Positions 34,406 through 43,742 of a DNA stretch of 64,000 nt are shown piece by piece. Position numbers and translations under genes: made by a program. Position 1 is the stretch's first letter. Each line of letters opens with the position of its first letter. This stretch comes from Halomonas sp. 'Soap Lake #6' (lineage in GTDB: Bacteria; Pseudomonadota; Gammaproteobacteria; Pseudomonadales; Halomonadaceae), in contig NZ_CP020469.1 in NCBI RefSeq assembly GCF_003031405.1, positions 558,001 through 622,000 on the forward strand, given 5' to 3'. The notes below the pieces were generated by a model. The model saw only the letters and a list, made by a program, of their open reading frames with translations, ran no database searches and was not told where the DNA came from.

Positions 34406-36064
34406 ATGCACAGAAATGCTCCGATGACGCTCTGGGATCAGCTTTGGCACTCCCATGACCAGGCCAAAAACCTATTAATGTGCGCGTTGCCAACCGGTGG
34501 GGCGGGAAACTCCTCTCCTGGCTCAACGAGCAAACACCAGGATAGTGGCGCCAGGCCTCCGCGTCCTCCTGCTTACAACAAGGCCCAAAAAATTGGCTTG
34601 TTGTTAGGGCCAGCGCTTTTTGCCTTTGTACTACTGTTTTTCCATCCCGCCGATCTCAGCGTTGAAGGGCGGATGGTGTTGGCTACGACACTATGGGTGG
34701 CCGTATGGTGGATTACCGAAGCAATTCCGATTCCCGTTACCTCGCTACTACCCATTGTGCTGCTGCCTCTCACCGGCGCCCTGGATGGCAGTACGGTCAC
34801 AGCAGCTTATGGCAACCCGATTATTTTCCTATTCCTTGGCGGGTTTATGATTGCGCTTGCCATGGAGAAGTGGGACCTGCATAAGCGTATTGCACTGAAC
34901 ATTATTTCAGTGCTGGGTACTGGCATTAACAGCATAGTATTTGGCTTTATGGCGGCAACCGGCTTTTTGTCGATGTGGGTCTCCAATACTGCCGCGGTCA
35001 TGATGATGCTGCCCATCGGTACTGCGATTGTGTATCAGGTTACCCAGGAACTGAATAAAACCGAAGGTGACCACAGCGAATCTATTGATAAGTTTAGTAA
35101 GGCATTGATTTTTGGGGTTGGCTATGGCGGCACTATCGGTGGCCTAGGCACGCTTATTGGCACCCCGCCCAATATCATTCTAGCGGCAATCGTCAATGAG
35201 CTGTTTGGTGTTGAGATCACCTTTGCCAGCTGGCTGCTGTTTGCTTTCCCGGTAGTGGTGACGCTGCTATTTATTGGTTGGATTATGCTGACCCGTTTTA
35301 TCTACCCCATTAAATTCAGCAACCTACCTGGGGGTAAAGCACTTATTGCCAAAGAGAAAGATGCGCTGGGTAAAATCACTTTTGAAGAGAAAGCGGTGCT
35401 AGGGGTCTTCCTGTTTGCAGCCTTTTTCTGGATTACTCGTTCATTCTTATGGCAGGGGCAGATTCTGACGATCCCCGGCATTAGCGACACGATGATTGCT
35501 ATTTTTGCGGCCATCCTACTGTTTTTGATTCCTTCGCCTAGCAAAGGTGGATGCTTGCTGGGGTGGGATGTAGCTAAAGATGTACCTTGGGGCATTCTGC
35601 TGTTGTTCGGTGGAGGCTTGGCGATTGCCGCTGGTTTTGGCTCCTCCGGCCTAGCTAACTGGATTGGCGGGCAAATGAGCGTGCTGGAAGGTGTCAACTT
35701 CCTATTAGTGATACTGCTGGCTGCTGGTATGGTGCTGTTCTTAACTGAAATCACCTCTAATACAGCAACCGCTACGATGATTTTGCCGGTGCTCGCCTCA
35801 TTGGCACTGGCGCTTGATATTCATCCTTTTGTACTTATGGTTCCGGCAGCCATGGCTGCTAACTGTGCCTTTATGTTGCCTGTGGGCACACCGCCTAACG
35901 CGATTATTTTTGCGACCGGTAAAATTAAAATTATCGAAATGGTACGTAACGGTTTCTGGTTAAACATTATCGCGCTACTACTTATCGTGGCCGCTGTGTA
36001 CTTCTTATTGCCCATGTTATGGGGAATAGACCTAACCACATACCCGGATGCATTCAGAAACTAA
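34406..36064 (+). CDS. SLC13/DASS family sodium:dicarboxylate symporter
   Basis: 552 residues with about 11-12 membrane helices. The paired SNT motifs of the family are clear: WVSNTAAVMMMLPIG and EITSNTATATMILPVL. GTLIGTPPNIIL and PVGTPPNAIIFATG are also present. It should import C4-dicarboxylates such as succinate with sodium. A hydrophilic N-terminal stretch of about 55 residues is longer than usual, so the start could also be the ATG at 34424. Neither has a strong ribosome site. Confidence 0.9.
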   Translation: MHRNAPMTLWDQLWHSHDQAKNLLMCALPTGGAGNSSPGSTSKHQDSGARPPRPPAYNKAQKIGLLLGPALFAFVLLFFHPADLSVEGRMVLATTLWVAVWWITEAIPIPVTSLLPIVLLPLTGALDGSTVTAAYGNPIIFLFLGGFMIALAMEKWDLHKRIALNIISVLGTGINSIVFGFMAATGFLSMWVSNTAAVMMMLPIGTAIVYQVTQELNKTEGDHSESIDKFSKALIFGVGYGGTIGGLGTLIGTPPNIILAAIVNELFGVEITFASWLLFAFPVVVTLLFIGWIMLTRFIYPIKFSNLPGGKALIAKEKDALGKITFEEKAVLGVFLFAAFFWITRSFLWQGQILTIPGISDTMIAIFAAILLFLIPSPSKGGCLLGWDVAKDVPWGILLLFGGGLAIAAGFGSSGLANWIGGQMSVLEGVNFLLVILLAAGMVLFLTEITSNTATATMILPVLASLALALDIHPFVLMVPAAMAANCAFMLPVGTPPNAIIFATGKIKIIEMVRNGFWLNIIALLLIVAAVYFLLPMLWGIDLTTYPDAFRN

Positions 36065-36120
36065 TATTTAGAAACAAGTATTTAGAAACAAGTATTTAGA
36101 AATTAATGTTCTGAAACTAA
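36051..36120 (+). repeat. Five 14-bp tandem units starting inside the symporter gene
   Basis: Units start at 36051, 36065, 36079, 36093 and 36107. The second and third are identical (TATTTAGAAACAAG). The first unit contains the last codons and stop of the symporter gene, so the array crosses the end of the coding region. Confidence 0.8.
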
Positions 36121-36145
36121 TTGCTCGCTCATGTGAAAGATCTTG

Positions 36146-36169
36146 CCCCGCCACCGTGCGGGGTTTTTT
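36146..36169 (+). terminator. Terminator of the SLC13 symporter gene
   Basis: CCCCGC pairs with GCGGGG across a 6-base loop and is followed by six T's, about 80 bases after the stop codon. Confidence 0.88.
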
Positions 36170-36240
36170 ATGGGCAAAGAGATGGGTAGAGAGTGTGCTG
36201 CATTGATATGATGAGGAATACTTTTTACCTTGGGCCTATC

Positions 36241-37386
36241 ATGCGACTACTTCATACCGCCGATTGGCACTTAGGGCGGCTGTTTCACAACCTCTCCCTG
36301 CTGGAAGACCAACGTCATGTGTTGAACCAGCTGCTTGAAATTGTCGATCGTGATGCCGTGGACGCTGTGCTGATTGCAGGTGATATCTATGACCGCTCCG
36401 TACCGCCCGCGGCTGCCGTCACGCTTTTGGATGACGTGCTGGGCGAGCTGTGCGAAAAGCGTGGTCTCCCGGTTGTTATGATTTCTGGCAACCACGATGG
36501 CGCGGAGCGATTAGGTTTTGGTGCACGTCACCTGCGCCAGGCAGGGCTACATATTTTGTCTGATTTATCTGCCTGTGAACGTCCGGTTACGCTTTCGATT
36601 GATGGCGAAGAGGTGGATGTGTTCGGTATTCCCTACGCTGACCCAGAGTATGTGCGTAGTCAGTTTGAGGTGGATGTGCGTGACTTTGATGGTGCTCACC
36701 GCTACTTGGTTGAACGTATCCACACCCAGCGCCATCCCAAACGGCCCACTGTATTGATGAGCCACTGCTTTGTTGATGGTGGCAGTACTTCAGATTCCGA
36801 GCGCCCGCTAACCCTAGGGGGGGCTGAAAGTGTTGCCTGGGAGCCGATGCAAAGCTTCGACTACGTGGCCCTGGGGCACCTCCACGGTCCCCAGTATCGT
36901 GGCGGAGAGCATATTCGCTACAGTGGATCGTTGCTGAAATACAGCTTCTCTGAGGCCAACCAGCGCAAAGGCATTACGCTGGTAGATATCGGCCGCCAGG
37001 GCGTGACTAAGATTGAATACCGCCCGTTGATTCCTCGCCGAGAAGTACGCGTGCTGGAAGGTGAGCTGGCTGATCTGTTAGCGCAGGGCAAAACTGATCC
37101 TCAAGCTGATGACTACCTGCTAGTGCGGCTCACCGACCGCCACGCGATTCTTGACCCCATGGGTAAGCTGCGCGAGATCTACCCCAATGTGCTGCATTTA
37201 GAGAAGCCGGGCATGCTGGACGCACGTGGTCATCAGCAGCTGGACCGAGAGCGTCTGCGTTTTGATGCTTTAGATATGTTCAGCGACTTTTTTAATCAAA
37301 CCAGTGGGGAGGCCATGAGCGAGCAACAGGCTGGCGCCATGGCGCAATTAATTCATGAGTTGCAGCGCGATGAGGCCCAGCAATGA
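36241..37386 (+). CDS. sbcD: Exonuclease subunit SbcD (Mre11-like)
   Basis: 381 residues from the ATG at 36241, where the conserved MRLLHTADWHLGR begins; an upstream in-frame ATG at 36193 adds 16 unrelated residues. Phosphoesterase motifs are DWHLGR, AGDIYDRS, ISGNHDGAERL and ALGHLHGPQ. With SbcC it forms a nuclease that cuts DNA hairpins and protein-blocked ends. Its stop overlaps the sbcC start by 4 bases. Confidence 0.95.
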   Translation: MRLLHTADWHLGRLFHNLSLLEDQRHVLNQLLEIVDRDAVDAVLIAGDIYDRSVPPAAAVTLLDDVLGELCEKRGLPVVMISGNHDGAERLGFGARHLRQAGLHILSDLSACERPVTLSIDGEEVDVFGIPYADPEYVRSQFEVDVRDFDGAHRYLVERIHTQRHPKRPTVLMSHCFVDGGSTSDSERPLTLGGAESVAWEPMQSFDYVALGHLHGPQYRGGEHIRYSGSLLKYSFSEANQRKGITLVDIGRQGVTKIEYRPLIPRREVRVLEGELADLLAQGKTDPQADDYLLVRLTDRHAILDPMGKLREIYPNVLHLEKPGMLDARGHQQLDRERLRFDALDMFSDFFNQTSGEAMSEQQAGAMAQLIHELQRDEAQQ

Positions 37387-40300
37387 CGCCCTTAAACCTC
37401 ATTATGCAGGCCTTTGGCCCCTTCGCCGGTCGTGAAAATATCGACTTCACCGCGCTGGGAAGAGGCCCACTGTTTTTAATTAACGGTCCCACTGGTGCTG
37501 GAAAAAGCTCGATTCTTGATGCGCTCTGTTTCGCGCTTTACGGCCAAACCACGGGGAATGAGCGTGACCCAACGCAGATGCGGTGCGACCAAGCCGACGC
37601 AGCGCTGTTAACGGAAGTGACACTGGATTTTCGCCTGCGCGGTGTTGATTACCGGGTTCGCCGCGTGCCCCAGCAGGAGCGCCCCAAAGCACGTGGTGAA
37701 GGTACCACCACCCATAGCGCTGAAGCCCAGCTATGGCGTTTAAAGGCGGATGGTGACGTTGAAACCTGCTTGGTGGCACGTAAGGTCAACGATGCCACCG
37801 CCGAGCTGCAAGCTTTGATAGGCCTGGATGCTAACCAGTTTCGTCAGGTAATGGTGCTGCCCCAGGGCAAGTTCCGCGAACTGCTGCTGGCGGGTTCCAA
37901 AGAGCGCGAAGTGATTTTTTCCCAGCTGTTTCAAACGCAGATCTTTCAGCGTATTGAAGAGCGTCTGCGCACCCAGGCTAATCAAATCGAACGGGCGGTG
38001 AATGACCATCGACAGCATATCAGCGGCATTCTCGCCAGTGGTGAACTGGAAAGTGAAGCAGCGTTAGCACAAGAGTTGGAGGCGCTAACACCCCAGGTAG
38101 AACAGGCTCGGCAACAATTTGAAGCTGCCCAGCAGAAGCGCCGTCATGCTGAAAAACAGCGCGATGAGGCCTTAGCGATTCAGCGTCAGTTTGAGGCGCG
38201 TGACGCCCTGGCAGCAGAGAAAGCTCACCATCTTGAGCAGCATGCTGAGATAGAAAGCAACCAGCGCCGCCTAGCGCAAAGCGAACAGGCTCAAGCGCTA
38301 CGCCCGCAAAGTGCCGCTTTAATCCAGGCACAGCAGGCGTTGGCCACTGCCCAAGACGAACAGCGTCAGGCACACACTACGTTAACCACCCGGCGTACTG
38401 GTGCTGAACAAGCACAGCAAGCCCTTGATATGGCTCGTAAGCGCCAAACAGAGCTCCCTGAACTGCGCGAGCGCCATCGTCAGTTGGGGGAGTTTATCCA
38501 TAAAGGCCAACAGCTGAGTGAGCTTAATGCTCGTTTTCAAACGGCGCAGGCCGCCTGGCAAACGTCGGATAGCACGCTCAAGGAGGGTGAGGCCAAACTA
38601 GACAGCATTCGCGGGCAAGGAGAAGCCGTAGGCGTTAATCTTGAGAGGTTGCAGGCTGAGTTCCAGCAGTTAGCCAGTGCCCCTGCGGAGCAAAGTCGTA
38701 ATGAGCACCTGCTAAACCAGCGCCAAGAGTTAGAGGCTTTAAACCACCAGAAGCATGAGCTAGACGGCCAGCAGCAGCGGGTAATGGCAGTGCTTAACCA
38801 TCGCCGAGCCGAGGCAGAGCAGGCCAAGCGCCGCGCCACGGAAATAGAAATGCGCTGGCACCAGGGGCAAGCTGCATTGTTGGCACTTACGCTTGAAGCG
38901 GATGTACCTTGCCCGGTATGCGGCAGCCTGGAGCACCCAGCCCCTGCGGCTAACAACGCAGATGTCGTTACCCAAGCACAGGTCGAAGTAGCCCGTTCAG
39001 GGCAAGAGCAGGCTGGTCAAGCATTACAAGCTGCTGAACAACAGCATTATCAGTTAACCCAACAGGTTAACCACAACACAGATCAACTTCAGCGGCTGAA
39101 CCAACAGCTGGGAGAGTGGGCAACTCTGCCGTTAAGCAAGCTACAGGACGCCTGCGAAGACTTACGACGCCAAGTCGAGCGCAGGGCAAATGTTGAGCAT
39201 GATATTAGTCAACAAAACGCCGCCCGTGACGAGCTACGGCGTGAATGGGGCATGCTGGATAAACAGCTTAAAGCTCAGCGGCCCATGGTTGAAAAGGCCA
39301 AAGAGGAGGCATTGCGCCTTGAGAGTCAGCGCGACCAACTGAGCCAGTCGCTGCCTGATGATGCCCAAGACCCTGAGGCAATGCGGCAAAAGCTTAGCGG
39401 GCTGGAAAGCCGGATTACTGAGGTGGAAACAGCCTGGGAGGTTGCTCAGCAGGCGCTGGCGGACAGCCAAAATCAGTTGGCCAGGGCAGAAGAGCAGCTA
39501 CGCGGAGCGAGCGAGCGTGTCGAGCGTAGCAAGCAAGCGCTTACGCAGGCGCAAACTGAATGGCAAGTAGCGCTACAGCAAAGCTCCTTTGACGATGAAG
39601 CTGCGTTTCAGGCGGCGCAGCTTGATGACGTTCAGCGGCAAGAACTCACTCAACAGGTAGGTGCTTATCAGCGCCGTTTAGCTGAGCTAGAAGGCGCGCT
39701 GCAAAATTATCAAACGCAGCTTGCGGGGAAAACGCTGCCAAATATCACTGCGCTCACTAGCCTAACCGAGGCCGCTCAAGCAGAAGAGCATACTCAGCTA
39801 GAAGCATGGCGGGCGCTGGATGGGCGCTCCAGTACCCTGAGCGGCATTCGCCAAAAGCTTGCTAAAGCCCATGGGGAACAGCTGGAGCTGGAAGCCCAGT
39901 ACCAAGTGTGGGGTACGCTAAGTGAAGTCGCCAATGGCCGCACTGGGCATCGTATTAGTCTGCAACGCTTCGTACTAGGAGTGCTACTGGATGACGTGTT
40001 GATTCAAGCCTCTGAGCGGCTGGTGCGTATGAGTCGTGGGCGCTATCAGTTGGTGCGTAGGGAAGACCCCTCCAAAGGGAACCGCGCTTCTGGGCTTGAA
40101 CTCGATGTGGCCGATACCTATACCGGTAAAAACCGCCCAGTAGCCACGCTTTCCGGTGGTGAATCGTTTATGGCCGCACTGTCGCTGGCGCTGGGACTTT
40201 CTGATGTGGTGCAGGCTTATGCTGGTGGCATTCAACTGGATACGCTGTTTATCGATGAAGGCTTTGGTAGTCTCGATCAGGACGCCTTGGATCAGGCGAT

Positions 40301-40451
40301 TGCGATGCTTAGTGAACTGCAAATGGGTGGGAGGATGATCGGCATCATCTCCCATGTCAGCGAACTCAAAGAGCAAATGCCAGTCCGTATAGACGTGCGT
40401 GCCAGCCGCCAGGGCAGCACAGTGGAAGTAAAAGGGTCGCTGACGATATAA
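37383..40451 (+). CDS. sbcC: Exonuclease subunit SbcC (Rad50-like)
   Basis: 1,022 residues. Walker A is GPTGAGKSS near residue 36. Long coiled coils rich in Gln, Glu and Ala flank a zinc hook CPVC (Cys510, Cys513). The C terminus has LSGGESFMAALSLALGLSD and Walker B LDTLFIDEGFGSLD. It is the ATPase partner of SbcD. The coding region starts in the last bases of sbcD, so the two are coupled. Confidence 0.96.
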   Translation: MTPLNLIMQAFGPFAGRENIDFTALGRGPLFLINGPTGAGKSSILDALCFALYGQTTGNERDPTQMRCDQADAALLTEVTLDFRLRGVDYRVRRVPQQERPKARGEGTTTHSAEAQLWRLKADGDVETCLVARKVNDATAELQALIGLDANQFRQVMVLPQGKFRELLLAGSKEREVIFSQLFQTQIFQRIEERLRTQANQIERAVNDHRQHISGILASGELESEAALAQELEALTPQVEQARQQFEAAQQKRRHAEKQRDEALAIQRQFEARDALAAEKAHHLEQHAEIESNQRRLAQSEQAQALRPQSAALIQAQQALATAQDEQRQAHTTLTTRRTGAEQAQQALDMARKRQTELPELRERHRQLGEFIHKGQQLSELNARFQTAQAAWQTSDSTLKEGEAKLDSIRGQGEAVGVNLERLQAEFQQLASAPAEQSRNEHLLNQRQELEALNHQKHELDGQQQRVMAVLNHRRAEAEQAKRRATEIEMRWHQGQAALLALTLEADVPCPVCGSLEHPAPAANNADVVTQAQVEVARSGQEQAGQALQAAEQQHYQLTQQVNHNTDQLQRLNQQLGEWATLPLSKLQDACEDLRRQVERRANVEHDISQQNAARDELRREWGMLDKQLKAQRPMVEKAKEEALRLESQRDQLSQSLPDDAQDPEAMRQKLSGLESRITEVETAWEVAQQALADSQNQLARAEEQLRGASERVERSKQALTQAQTEWQVALQQSSFDDEAAFQAAQLDDVQRQELTQQVGAYQRRLAELEGALQNYQTQLAGKTLPNITALTSLTEAAQAEEHTQLEAWRALDGRSSTLSGIRQKLAKAHGEQLELEAQYQVWGTLSEVANGRTGHRISLQRFVLGVLLDDVLIQASERLVRMSRGRYQLVRREDPSKGNRASGLELDVADTYTGKNRPVATLSGGESFMAALSLALGLSDVVQAYAGGIQLDTLFIDEGFGSLDQDALDQAIAMLSELQMGGRMIGIISHVSELKEQMPVRIDVRASRQGSTVEVKGSLTI

Positions 40452-40477
40452 CCTGAATGTTGACGAGGAGTACATGG

Positions 40478-41224
40478 ATGAACGCAAGCAAAATTCTGCA
40501 GCAGCTGATGCAGCAAGCCACGGGTAGTCAGAATGGCAGTGGTAGCCAGAAGGGCGGTGGCGGCATGGATGTCAAAGGTATGCTTGATGGTCTTTCTCGC
40601 CAGTTGGGCGGGAGCAGTAGTCAAGGGGCTAGCCAGGGTGGTAAGGCGAGCAGTTTTGATATGAAAAGCCTGCTAGGTGGCGGTGCGATGGGCCTATTGG
40701 TTGGCTCCAAGCGGGGCCGTAGCATGGGAGGCAAAGCGCTTAAATATGGGGCAATAGCAGGTGTGGGCATGTTGGCATGGAAGGCATGGCAAAGCTCCCA
40801 AGAGGCTAAAGGAGGCAGTGCTAACAGCGCCGCAGAAGGGGAGCGGGTAGAAGTACTTAGTGGTGAATACCAAGAGCGGCGCAGCTTAGAGCTGCTTCAA
40901 GCGATGATTATGGCCGCCCGAGCTGATGGGCATATTGATGAGCAGGAGCAGGCGCTGATTACCGAGCAGATTGATGCTTTGGGGGCTGATCAGGAGATGC
41001 ACAACTGGGTAGAGCAGCAGCTTAAAGCACCGCTGGATGCCCAGGCGCTGGCCCGTGAGGCGGACTCCCCTCAGGCCGCACGGGAAATGTATCTGATTAG
41101 TGTGGCTGTAACCGATGAGCAAAACCCTATGGAACGCGCCTGGCTTGATCAGTTGGCTGGCGCGCTCAACTTGCCAAAAGAGGTGGCTGATGAGCTGGAA
41201 CGCCAGGCTCGGCAGGCAGGGTAA
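40478..41224 (+). CDS. DUF533 inner-membrane protein with TerB-like domain (YebE-like)
   Basis: 248 residues. A Gly/Ser/Gln-rich N terminus leads to a short hydrophobic Gly-rich segment (ALKYGAIAGVGMLAWKAW). A TerB-like helical C-terminal domain follows, with acidic ARADGHIDEQEQALI, typical of DUF533. GAGGAG stands 7 bases before the chosen ATG at 40478. The function of the family is not known. It follows sbcC by 26 bases and overlaps pgpA by one base, so it is probably co-transcribed. Confidence 0.85.
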   Translation: MNASKILQQLMQQATGSQNGSGSQKGGGGMDVKGMLDGLSRQLGGSSSQGASQGGKASSFDMKSLLGGGAMGLLVGSKRGRSMGGKALKYGAIAGVGMLAWKAWQSSQEAKGGSANSAAEGERVEVLSGEYQERRSLELLQAMIMAARADGHIDEQEQALITEQIDALGADQEMHNWVEQQLKAPLDAQALAREADSPQAAREMYLISVAVTDEQNPMERAWLDQLAGALNLPKEVADELERQARQAG

Positions 41225-41700
41225 TGCTTGAAACACTTAACCTGTGGCTAGCCACTGGCTTTGGACTGGGACTAGCGCCGATTGCGCCAGGCACGTTTGG
41301 CTCACTACTCGGTATACCGTTGGCGTGGTGGTTACTAGGTCGGCCATTGGGTCAGCAGGGCGCTATTATGGCCGTTTTAGTGGCGTTGGCCGTGCCGGTG
41401 TGTCATTACGCTGCGCTGCAACTGGGAGGGGGAGACCCTGGCAGTATTGTGGCGGATGAGTATGTGGCATTTCCACTCGCGGTCATTGGGCTAAAGGCGG
41501 CTCGCCATCCACTTGTCATGGCTCTGGCTTTTGCTATTTTTCGCTTCTTTGATGCGTTAAAACCACCGCCTATTCATCTGGCGGAGTACGTGCAGGGCGG
41601 AGTAGGGATTGTATTAGATGATGTTGTCGCGGCACTGGCGACCTGGGTGATTATGGCGCTAGTAGTGAGGTTCTGGCAGCGCCGAACAGTGATGCAATAA
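41224..41700 (+). CDS. pgpA: Phosphatidylglycerophosphatase A
   Basis: 158 residues with the PgpA landmarks APIAPGTFGSLLGIPLAWWL, the acidic DEYVAFPLA, FRFFDALKPPPI and GGVGIVLDDVVAAL. It removes phosphate from phosphatidylglycerophosphate to give phosphatidylglycerol, a step of membrane lipid synthesis. TAATG joins it to the preceding gene. Confidence 0.92.
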   Translation: MLETLNLWLATGFGLGLAPIAPGTFGSLLGIPLAWWLLGRPLGQQGAIMAVLVALAVPVCHYAALQLGGGDPGSIVADEYVAFPLAVIGLKAARHPLVMALAFAIFRFFDALKPPPIHLAEYVQGGVGIVLDDVVAALATWVIMALVVRFWQRRTVMQ

Positions 41701-41704
41701 GATC

Positions 41705-41732
41705 AAAAAGTGCCTGGGCCAACGCCCAGGCA
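41705..41732 (-). terminator. Terminator between pgpA and the aldehyde dehydrogenase gene
   Basis: TGCCTGGGC pairs with GCCCAGGCA across a 4-base loop. On the minus strand CTTTTTG follows at once, so it mainly ends the dehydrogenase transcript, and it may also serve pgpA from the other side. Confidence 0.75.
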
Positions 41733-41742
41733 TTTAGCGGAA

Positions 41743-43125
41743 TTACTCTTTCACCACAATCACCGACTTAACATTGACGAATTCATGCATGCCGAAGCTG
41801 CCGTGCTCACGCCCGTAGCCAGAGTCCTTAACGCCACCAAAGGGCATTTCTGGTGTGGCAACGCCAAAGCCGTTAATAAACACCATGCCGGTATCGAAGT
41901 ACTTGCTGGCAAGCTCAGTGGCACGCTTTACGTCTTTGGAGATGATGCCGCCGCCTAAGCCATAACGGCTGTCGTTAGCGATGCGCATGGCATCTTCATC
42001 ATCTTTTGCACGGATTAGTGCTGCAACGGGACCAAACAGTTCGTCGTCATAAGCGGGCTGGCCGGGAGTTACGTTGTCCAGCACTGTGACTGGATAAAAT
42101 GCGCCTTTACCCGACGGTTTTTCACCCCCGCAAAGAACCGTTGCACCTTTGCGTACACTCTCTTCCACTTGCTCGTGGAGCGCATCGCGAAGATCGACAC
42201 GGGCCATAGGGCCAAGGTCGCTATCTTCTTTGGTCGGGTCGCCAGCTTTCAGTGCTTGCATACGCTCTACGTAGCGTTCTTTAAACGTCTCGTAGTTTTT
42301 CTCAGTGACCACAAAACGTTTGGCTGCAACACAGGTTTGTCCGCCATTATAGACACGCCCTTGAACACAGGTGTCGATCGCCACATCCAGATCGGCATCA
42401 TCAAGCACCAAGTACGCGTCGTTTGAGCCCAGTTCCAGCACAGTTTTCTTGAGGTGTTCAGCAGCTTTCGCAGCCACTGCACGACCCGCTCTGTCGCTAC
42501 CCGTGAGGGTAACTCCGCGCACCGCAGGATGAGCGATCACCTCGTCAGAGATGTCGTGTGAGATCACAAGGGTGCGGAAGACGTTTTTCGGAAGACCTGC
42601 TTCACGGTAGATTTGCTCCAGCAATAGGCCGCTACCGGTAACGTTTTCAGCGTGTTTAAGTAGCACGCCATTACCTGCCATGATATTGGCAATGGAGTAG
42701 CGCACTACCTGATAAGCAGGGAAGTTCCACGGCTGAATGCCGTAGATGACTCCCATGGGAGCATAGGTCACAAAGCCATGCGCACCATTACTTGGTTGGC
42801 GCTCTTCATCCGCTAAGGCTGTCGGACCATGTTCAGCAGTGTAATCACAAATGCCGGTACACAGATCAATTTCCTGGCGCGCTTGGCTGGGTGGTTTGCC
42901 CATTTCTTTAACGATCAGATCTGCAAGCGCTTCTTTATGCTCTTGCAGTGCCTGACCGATCGCTTTAACTGTCTTGGCGCGACTCTCCAGAGACTCAAGA
43001 CGCCAATCTAAGAATGCCTTATGGCAGGCATCCACCACCTGCTTGGCTTCATCACTGCTCATCAGCGAATAGGCTTCGAGGGTTTCACCGTTAGTCGGGT
43101 TAATCGTCGTGATACTGTTGCTCAT
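41743..43125 (-). CDS. NAD(P)-dependent succinate-semialdehyde dehydrogenase (Sad-like)
   Basis: 460 residues of the short ALDH group. PWNFPAYQVVRYS is near 132, Glu231 lies in VLELGSNDAY, and the nucleophile is Cys265 in NGGQTCVAAKR. The short length and the motif style match Sad-type succinate-semialdehyde dehydrogenases, which give succinate. It is divergent from an iron alcohol dehydrogenase that could make succinate semialdehyde from 4-hydroxybutyrate. Substrate specificity within the family is broad, so this is a likely rather than proven assignment. Confidence 0.87.
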   Translation of the reverse strand: MSNSITTINPTNGETLEAYSLMSSDEAKQVVDACHKAFLDWRLESLESRAKTVKAIGQALQEHKEALADLIVKEMGKPPSQARQEIDLCTGICDYTAEHGPTALADEERQPSNGAHGFVTYAPMGVIYGIQPWNFPAYQVVRYSIANIMAGNGVLLKHAENVTGSGLLLEQIYREAGLPKNVFRTLVISHDISDEVIAHPAVRGVTLTGSDRAGRAVAAKAAEHLKKTVLELGSNDAYLVLDDADLDVAIDTCVQGRVYNGGQTCVAAKRFVVTEKNYETFKERYVERMQALKAGDPTKEDSDLGPMARVDLRDALHEQVEESVRKGATVLCGGEKPSGKGAFYPVTVLDNVTPGQPAYDDELFGPVAALIRAKDDEDAMRIANDSRYGLGGGIISKDVKRATELASKYFDTGMVFINGFGVATPEMPFGGVKDSGYGREHGSFGMHEFVNVKSVIVVKE

Positions 43126-43203
43126 AAGATCTCCTATCTATAGATCAACGCTGGGGTCAAAACGTCCAATTCCTGGATTTTTAATCGACCGGTCTATTTC
43201 TGT

Positions 43204-43239
43204 CACATGAACACTCTAGTTCAAAAGAGTGCTCATGTG
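43204..43239. promoter_or_regulatory. Long inverted repeat upstream of the aldehyde dehydrogenase gene
   Basis: CACATGAACACTCT (43204-43217) pairs with 43226-43239 with a single mismatch around an 8-base spacer. It lies 79-114 bases before the dehydrogenase start. Likely a regulator site in the divergent promoter region. Confidence 0.5.
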
Positions 43240-43264
43240 TAATGAATGCTTTTTATTCGTCAGT

Positions 43265-43278
43265 TCATTAGCTAATGA
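43265..43278. promoter_or_regulatory. Perfect 14-bp palindrome in the divergent region
   Basis: TCATTAGCTAATGA is fully self-complementary, 26 bases from the larger inverted repeat. It could be an enhancer site of the sigma-54 activator or a site of another dimeric regulator. The rest of the 617-bp gap (43126-43742) shows no gene and becomes AT-rich near the sigma-54 promoter. Confidence 0.4.
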
Positions 43279-43644
43279 GTTCAACTTGGCCTTTATAAAT
43301 GCTGCTAGTACTTGCTTGTGTAAGCCCGGCTTTTGTTATGTACGCCAATCAGAGAGCTGACAATTAACTGATAGCATCATGTTCGCATGCGTGAGGCCTT
43401 GGTAATGGCGCTGGCATACTCCGCTTAGCTCTCCGTCTGTCAGAGCGTCCTGTGGGCTTGTCATGGCGCTAAGAGAATATGAAACAGTGGAACCACACAA
43501 TTAAATACCTACGTTTATTTAAATTGATGCGTAATTTCATCGATTCGAGTTGATTTGATGAAAAATTGCTTTCGTTACTTAGACTTGTTTTTTTATTTCG
43601 CAATATTTTTAATTTAAATCAATTGTTTATGTGTTCTTTCTAAT

Positions 43645-43660
43645 TGGCACGTTGATTGCT
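43645..43660 (+). promoter_or_regulatory. Sigma-54 (RpoN) -24/-12 promoter
   Basis: TGGCAC, 5 bases, TTGCT matches the sigma-54 consensus TGGCAC-N5-TTGCW exactly. Transcription would start near 43672, about 70 bases before the alcohol dehydrogenase ATG. The gene cluster ends with a sigma-54-dependent activator, which strongly supports the call. Confidence 0.9.
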
Positions 43661-43742
43661 AAGTAAGTGGTAACCAGCGTAAGTGCTATCTCAAATGCTG
43701 CGCTGGCAAAACAATCATAAACACGCCAATAGGAAACGCCAC

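Noticed and set aside
36193..36240. Upstream start for SbcD
   Set aside because: The 16 added residues do not resemble SbcD, which starts at the conserved MRLLHTADWH.
43683..43742. Upstream start for the iron alcohol dehydrogenase
   Set aside because: It lies about 10 bases after the predicted sigma-54 transcript start, has no ribosome site and adds residues unlike the family.
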